Below are positions 35,058 through 44,154 of a stretch of DNA of 63,707 bases, piece by piece. Positions within the stretch are counted from its first letter, which is position 1, and every line of letters starts with the position of its first letter. This stretch comes from Faecousia sp. (GTDB lineage Bacteria; Bacillota; Clostridia; Oscillospirales; Oscillospiraceae). The position numbers and the translations under genes are program-made. The DNA is taken from the NCBI GenBank assembly GCA_029257715.1, contig JARIAT010000038.1, forward strand, positions 1-63,707, read 5' to 3'. Under the pieces are notes generated by a model. It was not told the origin of the DNA. It was given only the letters and a program-made list of their open reading frames with translations, and ran no database searches.

Positions 35058-35870
35058 TTATTCTGAAGCCGAAGCTTCTGCATAGTTTCCCTTCAGATCA
35101 AAGGCATGGTTCATCGGGCCGCTGCCCTTGCCGAGATCCAGCATGGCTCCCAACGCACCGGAAATATACTCCTTCGCCAGTCGAACAGACTCCGAAAGGT
35201 CATATCCCTTGGCAAGATTCGACGCAATGGCACTGGAAAGGGTGCAGCCCGTCCCGTGGGTATTGGGGTTATCGATTCGTTTCCCGCAGAACCACTGTAT
35301 TTCCCCCTGATCTACCAGCAGATCATTGGCATCATTGATGCTGTGACCGCCTTTGCACAAAACCGCGCAGCCATAACGGTCGCTGATGCTTCTGGCAGCC
35401 TCTATCATATCCTGTCCATTGCAGATGGTGCGGCCCGACAGGATCTCCGCCTCGGGAATATTGGGCGTCACCACCCGGGCCATGGGCAGAATTTGCCGCT
35501 TCAGAATCTCCACGGCACCCTCCTGCATAAGTCTTGCGCCGCTGGTTGCCACCATCACCGGATCTGCCACAATATTCTGCGCCTGATAAAATCGCAGCCG
35601 CTCGGCGATGACCTCAATGAGTTTCTCCGAGGAAACCATACCGATTTTCACGGCATCCGGACGAATATCCTCAAATACCGCATCCATCTGCTGCTTTAAA
35701 AAATCCGGCGACACCTCCGAAATTGCCCGAACCCCTGTTGTATTTTGAGCCGTCAGCGCAGTGATGACACTCATGGCATACACCCCATTCACGGTCATGG
35801 TTTTCAAGTCCGCCTGAATTCCTGCGCCGCCGCTGCAATCGCTGCCGGCAATGGATAATGCTGTTTTCAT
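35058..35870 (-). CDS. thiD: Hydroxymethylpyrimidine (phosphate) kinase ThiD
   Basis: ThiD phosphorylates HMP and HMP-P to HMP-PP for thiamine phosphate synthesis. The 270-residue ribokinase-fold protein starts with AGSDCSGGAGIQADLKT, has VMVATSGARLM, and the anion-hole motif NTHGTGCTLSSAIA near the C-terminus. Start at 35870 follows GGAGGAGAGAAACG. Last gene of the thiW-thiM-thiE-thiD operon. Confidence 0.95.
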   Translation of the reverse strand: MKTALSIAGSDCSGGAGIQADLKTMTVNGVYAMSVITALTAQNTTGVRAISEVSPDFLKQQMDAVFEDIRPDAVKIGMVSSEKLIEVIAERLRFYQAQNIVADPVMVATSGARLMQEGAVEILKRQILPMARVVTPNIPEAEILSGRTICNGQDMIEAARSISDRYGCAVLCKGGHSINDANDLLVDQGEIQWFCGKRIDNPNTHGTGCTLSSAIASNLAKGYDLSESVRLAKEYISGALGAMLDLGKGSGPMNHAFDLKGNYAEASASE

Positions 35871-35933
35871 CGTTTCTCTCCTCCGGGTGCTCCTGCTGTC
35901 AGGAGCAGAATAGGATCTTGTGATTTTCACGGG

Positions 35934-36575
35934 CTATTTTGCGATCATTTCTCTGGACAGTGCCGCAAGGCTTCTGCACTCCGCTTCGATATCCTCGGCT
36001 CCGAAAATTGCGGAAACCAGTGCCACGCCGTCCACACCCGTTCCGGAAAGCTCCAGAAGATTTCCCCGGTTGATTCCTCCGATGGCAACCACGGGAATTT
36101 TCACCGCCTCGCAGATCTGCCGGACGGTGCTGTGGGAAACCACACGGGCATCTGATTTGGTTGCAGTCGAAAACACCGCTCCCACGCCCAGATAATCCGC
36201 ACCGGCAGCTTCTGCCTCCAATGCCTGCTGAACAGTTCTCGCCGACACGCCGATGATCATGCTTTCTCCTGCCAAAGCCCGAACTTTTTCCGCCTGCATG
36301 TCGCTCTGTCCCACATGAACACCGTCAGCCTTGCATTTGAGCGCAAGCTCCACATTGTCATTGATAATGAGCGGCACCCCATAGCTGTGGCACAGCCGCC
36401 GCAGCTCCAGCGCTTCGGTCAGAAATTCCTCTTCACTCAGGTGCTTCTCCCGCAGCTGAATACAGGTTGCACCGCCTTTGAGCGCACACGCTGCCTGCTC
36501 CAAAAGCGTCTGTCTGCCGCACCAGCTTCGGTCTGTGACGGCGTATAAAAGCATGGTTTGTTTGCTGCAATTCAT
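35934..36575 (-). CDS. thiE: Thiamine-phosphate synthase ThiE
   Basis: ThiE condenses HMP-PP with thiazole phosphate to thiamine phosphate. The 213-residue TIM barrel shows CIQLREKHLSEEEF, LIINDNVELALKCKADGVHVGQSD (in part) and the phosphate loop VAIGGINRGN, as expected. Start follows AAGGGAC; ATG seven codons in is an alternative. Confidence 0.95.
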   Translation of the reverse strand: MNCSKQTMLLYAVTDRSWCGRQTLLEQAACALKGGATCIQLREKHLSEEEFLTEALELRRLCHSYGVPLIINDNVELALKCKADGVHVGQSDMQAEKVRALAGESMIIGVSARTVQQALEAEAAGADYLGVGAVFSTATKSDARVVSHSTVRQICEAVKIPVVAIGGINRGNLLELSGTGVDGVALVSAIFGAEDIEAECRSLAALSREMIAK

Positions 36576-36590
36576 ATGGAGTCCCTTCTT

Positions 36591-37412
36591 TTACATGATT
36601 TGATACTTTGCACGGCGCTCCAGTGTATCGCCGTCCAGATTCCATACCGCATCCATCAGATACATCCGATAGCTGCCGATTCCATCCATGGGGGAAAGCC
36701 GCTCATAGGCAAGCTCCCCGCAAACCCCCATGGCGCATACCGCCGCAGCGGCTGCCTCGAATCCATCCGCCGGATTTGCCGCCAGATAGGCGGCCGTCAT
36801 GGATGACAGCTGGCATCCGGTGCCTGTCACGCTGCGCATCATGGGATGACCGTTGCGGATGCAGAAGGCCCTGCGGCTGTCCGCCACAACGTCAATCGCC
36901 CCTGTCATGCAGATCACGGCACCGGTCTTTTGGGAGAAGCCCTTGGCAAACTCCACCGTGGAGCGAAGCGTTTGCTCCGTCACTGCGTCCGTGCCGTCTG
37001 CATCCACCCCTGCGGTGCTTTCTCCGCCTCCGGCAAGGCAGCGAAGCTCCGAAAGATTTCCTCGGATGACATCAAACTGAAGCTCCTCCAGCAGCTGCCG
37101 CGCCGCAGATCTGCGAAAATCGGAAGCTCCAACGCCCACCGGATCCAGCACCACGGGATGCCCCAGCGCATTGGCTTTTCTTCCTGCCGCCAGCATCGAT
37201 GAAATTCTGCGGCGGCTCAAGGTTCCGAGATTGAGATTCAGCCCTTGGCACATGGCTGTGATCTGCTCCACCTCCGCCTCCTCATCGGCCATGATGGGCG
37301 ATGCGCCGCAGGCCAGCAGAATATTTGCGCAGTCATTGACCGTCACATAGTTTGTAATATTATGGACGAGGGGGTGTGTTTCCCGCACGGCCCGGAGCCT
37401 GTCTTTGAACAT
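36591..37412 (-). CDS. thiM: Hydroxyethylthiazole kinase ThiM
   Basis: ThiM phosphorylates salvaged hydroxyethylthiazole. The 273-residue protein has VHNITNYVTVNDCANILLA, GASPIMADE, LDPVGVGAS and the ATP-site SVTGTGCQLSS. Start follows AAGGAG. It sits between thiW (thiazole uptake) and thiE, consistent with a salvage route. Confidence 0.96.
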   Translation of the reverse strand: MFKDRLRAVRETHPLVHNITNYVTVNDCANILLACGASPIMADEEAEVEQITAMCQGLNLNLGTLSRRRISSMLAAGRKANALGHPVVLDPVGVGASDFRRSAARQLLEELQFDVIRGNLSELRCLAGGGESTAGVDADGTDAVTEQTLRSTVEFAKGFSQKTGAVICMTGAIDVVADSRRAFCIRNGHPMMRSVTGTGCQLSSMTAAYLAANPADGFEAAAAAVCAMGVCGELAYERLSPMDGIGSYRMYLMDAVWNLDGDTLERRAKYQIM

Positions 37413-37423
37413 GGATTTTCTCC

Positions 37424-37930
37424 TTACTGCACAATTTTAGACAAAACCTTGGTTTTTTTCAGGGATTCCACAATCACGGCTGACAGCACTGCGCCGCCGG
37501 CGGTGGAAATCAGGAACGGCACTACGTAGGCATAAAAGGCAATCTCACCGGCCGGCTGTCCCATAAAGAAAATCGCAATGGGATATACCGACAAGCCGCC
37601 GAGCACTGCCGTTCCAAACACCTCTGCGATGTACGTCATCCACGTATTTCTGGTTTTCCGGTATACCAGAGCGCACAGCAGCGCACCGAACATACTTCCT
37701 GGGAAGGCCAGAAGGCTGCCCAAACTCATCAGGTTGCGGATCAGGCTGGCACAAAACGCCACCCCCACTGCGTACCATGGGCCCAGAAGAATTGCGCAGA
37801 GAATATTCACCATATGCTGCACCGGCGCGCACTTGCTCCCGAACACCGGCACGGAAAACAAACTTCCAACCACAGCAGCCGCACACAAAATGCCTGCCAT
37901 ACACAATTTCCGAACATTCTGATTTTTCAT
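37424..37930 (-). CDS. thiW: ThiW, thiazole ECF-transporter substrate-binding component
   Basis: A 168-residue integral membrane S-component thought to bind hydroxyethylthiazole and work with a shared ECF energizing module that is not in this window. The ThiW-type segment VPVFGSKCAPVQHMVNILCA (in part) and FPGSMFGALLCALVYRKTRN (in part) are visible among five to six hydrophobic segments. Start follows AAAGGAG. First gene under the TPP riboswitch. Confidence 0.93.
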   Translation of the reverse strand: MKNQNVRKLCMAGILCAAAVVGSLFSVPVFGSKCAPVQHMVNILCAILLGPWYAVGVAFCASLIRNLMSLGSLLAFPGSMFGALLCALVYRKTRNTWMTYIAEVFGTAVLGGLSVYPIAIFFMGQPAGEIAFYAYVVPFLISTAGGAVLSAVIVESLKKTKVLSKIVQ

Positions 37931-38139
37931 TTTCAGTCTCCTTTGAATGGTGAGAACGGCAGCTGTCGCAGCGTTCTCAAAAATACAGAGCGTCTCCCCT
38001 CTGTCTGAGAAATTCGGTCGAAACTCACTGGTTTCCTCTCACGCCGGAACACGGCTTCCCATCGCTGCAATCTACAAGATACAAGGCGCTCCCCTTCTAT
38101 CCGTCCGGCCTCGCCGGAGTTCTGCCTTCCTCCCTTCCA
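37931..38139 (-). other. Structured leader between the TPP-riboswitch terminator and thiW
   Basis: About 209 nt of transcribed leader remain after the riboswitch terminator, with no convincing gene. In minus-strand order it holds TCCGGC/GCCGGA (38104-38118), an ACAGAG...CTCTGT hairpin (37985-38004) followed by ATTTTT, and an 8-bp hairpin (37951-37958 with 37972-37979) just before the thiW ribosome site. I do not recognise a known riboswitch consensus in it. Confidence 0.5.
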
Positions 38140-38181
38140 AGAAAACAGAAAACGGAAGCCACCTGACCCGATGACTTCCGT
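38140..38181 (-). terminator. Riboswitch-controlled intrinsic terminator
   Basis: A 12-bp stem (ACGGAAG... 38181 side, CTTCCGT side at 38152) with loop GGGTCA is followed on the minus strand by TTTTCTGTTTTCTT. It sits directly after the TPP aptamer and is the expected expression platform: TPP binding should favour it. Confidence 0.88.
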
Positions 38182-38192
38182 ATGATCTCATA

Positions 38193-38273
38193 TTCCATCC
38201 CTACGTTGGCATTATCCAAATCAGGTAATCGGTCTAAGGGCACACCTTACTCTCAGCCTGTCTACAAGCTCCC
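38193..38273 (-). promoter_or_regulatory. TPP riboswitch (THI element)
   Basis: On the minus strand the aptamer carries the conserved GGCTGAGA (P3/J region), CCCTTAGACCG, ACCTGAT, GGATAATGCC and CGTAGGGA blocks in the right order between closing helices GGGAGC and its partner. It controls the downstream thiW-thiM-thiE-thiD salvage operon through the terminator at 38140-38181. Confidence 0.95.
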
Positions 38274-38294
38274 GTTTCTATTCAATTCTATCCT

Positions 38295-38323
38295 TTTATA
38301 CACCCATGCCGCAAAAATGTCAA
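38295..38323 (-). promoter_or_regulatory. Promoter of the thiamine salvage operon
   Basis: TTGACA (38318-38323), 17 bp, TATAAA (38295-38300) on the minus strand, 20-odd bp before the aptamer. Confidence 0.85.
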
Positions 38324-38365
38324 GCCATCCCCGGCCTCCGGCGAAATTCCGCCGTTTCCGGGGCC

Positions 38366-40183
38366 TTATGGGGCGGACTTTTGATAAATTGTCAGTACCC
38401 CTGCGATTCGGTCGGCCGCCTCGTAACTTTCACGATGCAGCAGCTCTTCCAGGTTCCGCCTATCCTTCTCGGATTCGCTCAGAACCACATAGTCGCAGTC
38501 GAGCAGATGCTCCTCGGAGCAGTATTTGACATCGTAGAGAATCCTCCTGCCGGAGAGCTCGGTTGTATAAAAGGTGGATGCCGCAACTGCGCTTTCCTCC
38601 GGAATTTGGGACAGCTTTTCCCGAATTTCCCCATAGGATGCGGCATGATCCCTGTATTTTTGCGGATAAACCTCCGCTTTTGGTACGATAACCGCGCAAA
38701 AACAGGCACCGCTCACCACCACCGCAGAGGCCAGTGCCGTCATTCGCCGCAACTCCCCCCGAAAATCTGCCAGATTCACCGCCGTCAGATACATCAGGCA
38801 GGCCGTGGAGCCAAAGCTGTACTGAAAGAAAAGATCATACTGATACCGGTAGTCCGACATCAGATTCACCAGTATGTAGGGAATCAGCAGCAGATACCGC
38901 TCATACCGCCTCGTCAGCAGCGGAAGCCCCAGCAAAGGAACCATGGTCAAAATCAAAAACCTCAGCTTATCCGGATCGGCACACTCATAAAGCGCTTTCA
39001 TGGGATTCATCAGCACTGCCTTGATGACCGTCATCAGCGAAGCCGAACCATCATAGATGAAATTCTCATAGCGGTAAGTCATCACGCCGTCGCCGATGTT
39101 TGCCAAAAAACCCGTTACAAGCAAAAACCAACCTACTGCCCCCGACAGCAGCATCATGCCTGCATAGAGGGATCGATTCTCCCCTTTTCTGTGATGCAGG
39201 GCGGCACTGACCGTAACCCACAGTCCGATCACCGCCACATAGACCGCCGCATCCTCTTTGACCAGCAGCGTCAACACCGCCGCCGCTCCGGTAATGCCGG
39301 CGCTTTTGCGGTCAATTCCGTAAAAAAGCCATAAAATCAGCGGTGTCAGGAAGCAGTTTTCGTGGAGGTCATAGCTGGTTCCTCCGGAAAAGGCCGGAAA
39401 CAGCAGCAAAATTCCGCACAAAAGCATCCTTTGCCAGTCCGTAAGTCCATGAATCCTTCCGATCTTCCAGAGGGGAATCACCGCAGAGGCCAGCACCGCC
39501 GCCTGCAAAATTTGAAGCACTGCCGGATGCGGTGCCAGCATATAAAACGGAAGCATCAGATAATAAATGGGAGACATATGCACATGAAAGTGCGACAACA
39601 GCCCATCCCGCTCCAGCGTGGTCATGGGAAACCCTGTTTCCTTCATGTAGTAAAACATCTGGGAAAACAAGCCGAAATCATAGCTCGGAGTGCTGAAGCT
39701 CAAAACCCGGAAAACCGTCCAGACGCTTACAAAGAGAAAAAACAGCACCGCAAGGCCTGCCGTGATCCAGATGCAGCACCTCCGGGCCGGATACTCCGGC
39801 ATTTTCCGAAGCGGCGCTCCGTTCCAGCCCTGTTTTGCATAAACTGCCAGACCTGCTGCCACTGCGACGCATATCCCCACATAGACCCATCCGGCACCGG
39901 CTGCAATGCTCACAGCCGCAAGAACTCCAAAAATTCCGGCGATTGCCCACCGTTCCGGCTGTACCATATTGCGCCGAAGAGAAACCGCCGTCCATACAGC
40001 CGTGCCGCAGGCTGTCAGCACGAGCACCCGAAAAAACGACATCTCTGCCATCGACTGCAATCCCTCCAGGCTCCGCATGGCAGAGGATAACCGCAGATAT
40101 TCCACCATAACCGCAGTCAGCCACGACAGCAGCCCGTGACGAATCATATCGGAAAGATCTATTTTCTGTTGGGTTCTGAGCAT
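38366..40183 (-). CDS. DUF2079 polytopic membrane protein
   Basis: A 605-residue protein with about twelve hydrophobic segments. The conserved DUF2079 blocks are STPSYDFGLFSQMFYYM, LLSHFHVHMSPIYYLMLP and GTSYDLHENCFLTPL, resembling GT-C glycosyltransferase-like folds with acidic/histidine residues in loops. No substrate is known. Start follows AGGAGG. The stop lies only ~40 bp from the thi promoter. Confidence 0.85.
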   Translation of the reverse strand: MLRTQQKIDLSDMIRHGLLSWLTAVMVEYLRLSSAMRSLEGLQSMAEMSFFRVLVLTACGTAVWTAVSLRRNMVQPERWAIAGIFGVLAAVSIAAGAGWVYVGICVAVAAGLAVYAKQGWNGAPLRKMPEYPARRCCIWITAGLAVLFFLFVSVWTVFRVLSFSTPSYDFGLFSQMFYYMKETGFPMTTLERDGLLSHFHVHMSPIYYLMLPFYMLAPHPAVLQILQAAVLASAVIPLWKIGRIHGLTDWQRMLLCGILLLFPAFSGGTSYDLHENCFLTPLILWLFYGIDRKSAGITGAAAVLTLLVKEDAAVYVAVIGLWVTVSAALHHRKGENRSLYAGMMLLSGAVGWFLLVTGFLANIGDGVMTYRYENFIYDGSASLMTVIKAVLMNPMKALYECADPDKLRFLILTMVPLLGLPLLTRRYERYLLLIPYILVNLMSDYRYQYDLFFQYSFGSTACLMYLTAVNLADFRGELRRMTALASAVVVSGACFCAVIVPKAEVYPQKYRDHAASYGEIREKLSQIPEESAVAASTFYTTELSGRRILYDVKYCSEEHLLDCDYVVLSESEKDRRNLEELLHRESYEAADRIAGVLTIYQKSAP

Positions 40184-40249
40184 AAAAATCCTCCTGCACC
40201 TACCTGCCGGTCAGTTTTGTTTTTGGTTCATTATATCATAAAAAATAAA

Positions 40250-40285
40250 AATCTCTGCACCAAATTTGTCCTGATGCAGAGATTC
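40250..40285 (-). terminator. Terminator after the second MATE gene
   Basis: AATCTCTGCA / TGCAGAGATT stem with TTTTTATTTTTT on the minus strand. Confidence 0.85.
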
Positions 40286-40333
40286 TCTATTTTATGACAG
40301 GTTCTGCCAAACCGCTGGCGCCGGATTTGGGAA

Positions 40334-41743
40334 TCAATCCGCCGCGACAGGATTCGCTCCTGCTTTTTCCGGAGACAGATGCTTGAAAAAACGAACGGTC
40401 AGAATCGCAATAAAGCCTCCTGCCACCAGATCCGACAGCGGAGCGGACAGCAGAATGCCGTAAATTCCGGAACCGGCCTGCCGATTTTCCAGCACCGCAC
40501 ACAACACCACCGTAAATGTCACGAAGCACAGCATATCCCGTGTAACCGACGCAATCATCGCAGGCACTGCTTTTCCGATGGACTGGAAAAAAATCGAGGA
40601 AATTTTGATAAAGCACGTCACAACACTCATGCTCAGGAAAATCCGGAAGCTTTTCACCGCAAAATCCATATACAGCTCGTTCTGCTTGCCGAAAATCCCG
40701 ATAATCACCTCCGGGCAAAGCTCAAACACCAGTGTCGCCGCCAATCCGACGCTCAGAGACGACAGCAGAATCAACAAATAGGTCTGTCTGACCCGATCCA
40801 TCTTCTGGGCGCCGTAGTTATAGCCCAGAATCGGCTGACCGCCCAGTGCGATGCCGACTGCGATATTGCTCACAATCGTATAAACCTTTGTCTGAATACT
40901 GAATACTGAAATGGGAATATCGCTGCCATAAATCGACATTGCGCCGTATTTTTTAAGGGTAATATTGCTCAGCAGCGTCATCACCACCATCGAAATCTGA
41001 ATGATAAAGGTCGATCCTCCCAGAATCACAAGCTGCCGCAGCATGGCCCCGTCGATGCGGAGGCTGCTCTTGGTCAAGTGAAAACTCTTGGGTCTGCGAA
41101 AATATAAAAGCCCCACCACAAAGGAAACAACCTGTCCCACAACGGTGGCAATTGCCGCACCTCGAATGCCCCAGTCCAGTACAAAAATGCAAATCGGGTC
41201 CAAAATGATATTGATGACCGCTCCTGCGCACATGGATGCCATGGCATAGGTCGGGCTTCCGTCGGCACGGATCATGCTGTTCATCACATTCAGCATCAAA
41301 TATGCCGGAAAAAACAGGGCAATGATTTCAAAATAATCGCAGGCCAGCTCCAGTGTTGCGTCCGATGCGCCAAAAAGCATCATCAGCGGTCTGCAAAACA
41401 CAAGACACCCAACTGCCAGCACAATACTGATGAGCAGTGTTGTGACAAGCCCTGTCCCGACGCATTTGTGGGCGCTTTCACTGTCTCTTCGTCCGGAACA
41501 GATGCTGAGATACGCCGCCGCACCATCCCCTACACACCACGCAAAAGCGTTTGCAACGCAGATGATCGGAAAGGAAATGCCGGTTGCGGCATTTCCGAGA
41601 TATCCCAGTGTGCTGTTTCCAATAAAAATCTGATCCACAATGTTGTATAGCGCACCGATCAGCAGTCCGAACACACAGGGCAGTGAAAATCGAAGCAGCA
41701 GCTTTGGAATCGGCTGTTCTCCTATCATCTTATTTTCATCCAT
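40334..41743 (-). CDS. MATE-family efflux transporter (second copy)
   Basis: A 469-residue MATE transporter with twelve hydrophobic segments. The N-terminal ALYNIVDQIFIGNSTLGYLG and the second-half GGQPILGYNYGAQKMDRVRQ segment place it in the bacterial MATE branch with MepA-like proteins. It is clearly different in sequence from the first copy. Start ATG 41743 follows AAGGAGG. Substrate unknown. Confidence 0.92.
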   Translation of the reverse strand: MDENKMIGEQPIPKLLLRFSLPCVFGLLIGALYNIVDQIFIGNSTLGYLGNAATGISFPIICVANAFAWCVGDGAAAYLSICSGRRDSESAHKCVGTGLVTTLLISIVLAVGCLVFCRPLMMLFGASDATLELACDYFEIIALFFPAYLMLNVMNSMIRADGSPTYAMASMCAGAVINIILDPICIFVLDWGIRGAAIATVVGQVVSFVVGLLYFRRPKSFHLTKSSLRIDGAMLRQLVILGGSTFIIQISMVVMTLLSNITLKKYGAMSIYGSDIPISVFSIQTKVYTIVSNIAVGIALGGQPILGYNYGAQKMDRVRQTYLLILLSSLSVGLAATLVFELCPEVIIGIFGKQNELYMDFAVKSFRIFLSMSVVTCFIKISSIFFQSIGKAVPAMIASVTRDMLCFVTFTVVLCAVLENRQAGSGIYGILLSAPLSDLVAGGFIAILTVRFFKHLSPEKAGANPVAAD

Positions 41744-42025
41744 GAATCCATCCTCCTTCAATCAAAAAACCGCAAACAGCTTTGCTCTGACATGCACGAA
41801 ACACTGTCTTATAGCAAAACTATTTGCGGTAGTTTGTAGAAACGTCCACCCAATTGTGAACTTATATAAGAAAATATGCAGTTATCTTTTATCATATAAT
41901 AAAAATAATCTGATGTCAAATATTTTAAAAGCAGCATACCCTGCCGCAGTGCAGATTTTTTTCACATATTCCGCCCCGATGCCGCATAAAATAGAAATCA
42001 TCACTCAAATTCGGGGGAGGATACG

Positions 42026-42547
42026 ATGAATTCTTTCAAAGCAGCCCATTGGGCAGGATTCTTTTTTACACTGATTGCAGGAACGCTTCTGCATTTTGTA
42101 TGGGAGTGGTCTGGGTATCAAAACTGGGTTGCGGTTTTCAGTGCTGTCAACGAAAGCACTTGGGAACACCTCAAACTGCTGTTTTTCCCCTTTATTCTAT
42201 TCTCCATCGGGGAATATTTTTGGTACGGCCGGAGCAAAAGCTGCTTTTTCTCCACAAAAGCCCTTGCGGTTCTGTTGGGAATGTTTTTGATTGTCTCCTC
42301 TTTCTACACCTATACCGGCATTCTCGGCACAAACTTCTTTGCACTGGATATCGGTGTATTTGTGCTGGGCACCGCTGGTGCTTACCGCTATTCCTACCGC
42401 CGGATGCGTCGTGATTGTGCCGCATATCCCCAATGCTGCGAGGTTCTTGCCATTCTCCTGATTCTGACACTTATATCGGCTTTTGCATTTTTCACGTTTC
42501 ATCCGCCGAAATTCGGAATCTTTCTTGCACCCGAACCCACACATTGA
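42026..42547 (+). CDS. DUF6512-like small membrane protein
   Basis: A 173-residue protein with five hydrophobic segments. Conserved-looking polar residues inside or next to membrane segments (LHFVWEWSG and NESTWEHLKLLFFP) are typical of the DUF6512 group. Function unknown. Start follows GGGGGAGG. Single gene between AT-rich spacers; the 281 bp upstream hold no gene. Confidence 0.7.
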   Translation: MNSFKAAHWAGFFFTLIAGTLLHFVWEWSGYQNWVAVFSAVNESTWEHLKLLFFPFILFSIGEYFWYGRSKSCFFSTKALAVLLGMFLIVSSFYTYTGILGTNFFALDIGVFVLGTAGAYRYSYRRMRRDCAAYPQCCEVLAILLILTLISAFAFFTFHPPKFGIFLAPEPTH

Positions 42548-42708
42548 AAGACATGATTCTGATAAATACTTTTCGGTTGACTTGCATTTTCCGATTTTAT
42601 CCTGCGGTCAAAGGCTTCTGATTCCCAGAATCAATTGTGCTGCCTCCCTTTTAAATCTGCCGTTTTTGCTTTAATTTTTATATTTTTCAACTTTTCGATA
42701 ATTCCCTA

Positions 42709-42737
42709 TTGACTTTTTAATTTTGATAAGTTAATAT
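42709..42737 (+). promoter_or_regulatory. Promoter of the alcohol dehydrogenase
   Basis: TTGACT (42709-42714), 17 bp, TAATAT (42732-42737), in a very AT-rich stretch, consistent with a strong promoter. Confidence 0.85.
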
Positions 42738-42839
42738 CGATACGAATGATTCAATAGGAAGCAGAAACCTGTTCCCCCACAGCGGCGATATCTCCGCCGG
42801 AACCATTTAGATTATGTTACTATTTGGAGGCTATCAATT

Positions 42840-44057
42840 ATGGCTAGATTTACTCTGCCCAGAGACCTTTACCACGGAAAGGGCACCCTGGAAACCCTGA
42901 AAACCCTCGACGGCAAGCGCGCAATGATCTGCGTCGGCGGCGGCTCTATGAAGCGTTTCGGCTTCCTCGACAGAGCTGTTTCCTACCTGAAGGAAGCCGG
43001 TATGGAGGTTGAGATTTTCGATGGTATTGAGTCCGATCCCTCCGTTGAAACTGTTATGCGCGGCGCTGAGGCGATGATTAAGTTCCAGCCCGACTGGATC
43101 GTTGCCATGGGCGGCGGTTCCCCCATCGACGCTGCAAAGGCCATGTGGATCAAGTACGAGTATCCCGAGACGACCTTCGAGGATATGTGCAAGGTCTTTG
43201 GTCTGCCCAAGCTGCGCAAGAAGGCACATTTCTGCGCCATCCCCTCCACCTCCGGCACGGCAACGGAAGTGACCGCTTTCTCCATCATCACCGACTATCA
43301 CAAGGGTATCAAGTACCCCATCGCTGACTTTGAGATTACCCCCGATGTGGCAATCGTTGACCCCGATCTGGCTGAAACCATGCCCAAGAAGCTGGTTGCC
43401 CACACCGGTATGGATGCTATGACCCACGCAATCGAGGCTTATGTCTCCACTGCAAACTGCGCTTACACCGATCCTCTGGCCATCTTCGCCATCACCATGA
43501 TTCAGAAGGATCTGGTCGATTCCTACAACGGCGACATGGAAAAGCGTGACAATATGCACAATGCACAGTGCCTCGCAGGCATGGCCTTCTCCAACGCTCT
43601 GCTGGGTATCGTCCACTCCATGGCACACAAGACCGGTGCTGTATTTGAGGATCAGGGTGCGCACATTATCCATGGTGCCGCAAATGCCATGTACCTGCCC
43701 AAGGTCATCGCTTTCAACGCCAAGGACCCCGTTGCTGCTGAGCGCTATGCTGCCATCGCTGATTTCATGCACCTGGGCGGCAGCTCTGTTGCCGAGAAGA
43801 TCCAGCTGCTCATCGCTTACCTGCGTAAGATGAACGATGAGCTGAATATCCCTCACTGCATCAAGCACTACGGCAAGGACGGCCTGCCCGCAGAGGAAGG
43901 CTTTGTTCCCGAGCATATCTTCCTGGAGCGTCTGCCCGAGATCGCAAAGAATGCCATCGCCGACGCCTGCACCGGCTCCAACCCCCGTCAGCCCAGCCAG
44001 GAAGAGATGGAAAAGCTGCTCAAGTGCTGCTACTATGACACCGAGGTTGATTTCTAA
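42840..44057 (+). CDS. Iron-containing alcohol dehydrogenase
   Basis: A 405-residue group III alcohol dehydrogenase, probably reducing acetaldehyde, butyraldehyde or another aldehyde with NAD(P)H. The nucleotide loop GGGSPIDAAKAM, the PSTSGTATEVT motif, and iron-binding GMDAMTHAIEAYVS and HSMAHKTGAVF (conserved His residues) are intact. Codon use is strongly biased to the favoured set (GCT/GCA, AAG, GAG, CTG), far more than in neighbours, implying very high expression. Start follows GGAGG; own promoter and terminator. Confidence 0.95.
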   Translation: MARFTLPRDLYHGKGTLETLKTLDGKRAMICVGGGSMKRFGFLDRAVSYLKEAGMEVEIFDGIESDPSVETVMRGAEAMIKFQPDWIVAMGGGSPIDAAKAMWIKYEYPETTFEDMCKVFGLPKLRKKAHFCAIPSTSGTATEVTAFSIITDYHKGIKYPIADFEITPDVAIVDPDLAETMPKKLVAHTGMDAMTHAIEAYVSTANCAYTDPLAIFAITMIQKDLVDSYNGDMEKRDNMHNAQCLAGMAFSNALLGIVHSMAHKTGAVFEDQGAHIIHGAANAMYLPKVIAFNAKDPVAAERYAAIADFMHLGGSSVAEKIQLLIAYLRKMNDELNIPHCIKHYGKDGLPAEEGFVPEHIFLERLPEIAKNAIADACTGSNPRQPSQEEMEKLLKCCYYDTEVDF

Positions 44058-44093
44058 TTCTCTTGCATACTCTAACTCCCTTACATACACAGG

Positions 44094-44121
44094 AAAGCGG
44101 CTGCAAAAACGCAGTCGCTTT
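44094..44121 (+). terminator. Terminator after the alcohol dehydrogenase
   Basis: AAAGCGGCTGC / GCAGTCGCTTT stem (one G-U pair) followed by TTCTG. Confidence 0.82.
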
Positions 44122-44154
44122 TCTGCATAACACTGCCACACGAGGAGACAATCT

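Noticed and set aside
37931-38139. Cobalamin riboswitch or second TPP aptamer before thiW
   Set aside because: Some GGGAAGCCG- and CAGAGGGGAGAC-like strings recall B12 boxes, but the order and the full B12 box are missing; no second CTGAGA core is present.
37947-38174. A 75-codon plus-strand open frame in the thiW leader
   Set aside because: It runs through the riboswitch terminator, lacks a ribosome site and opposes the thi operon.
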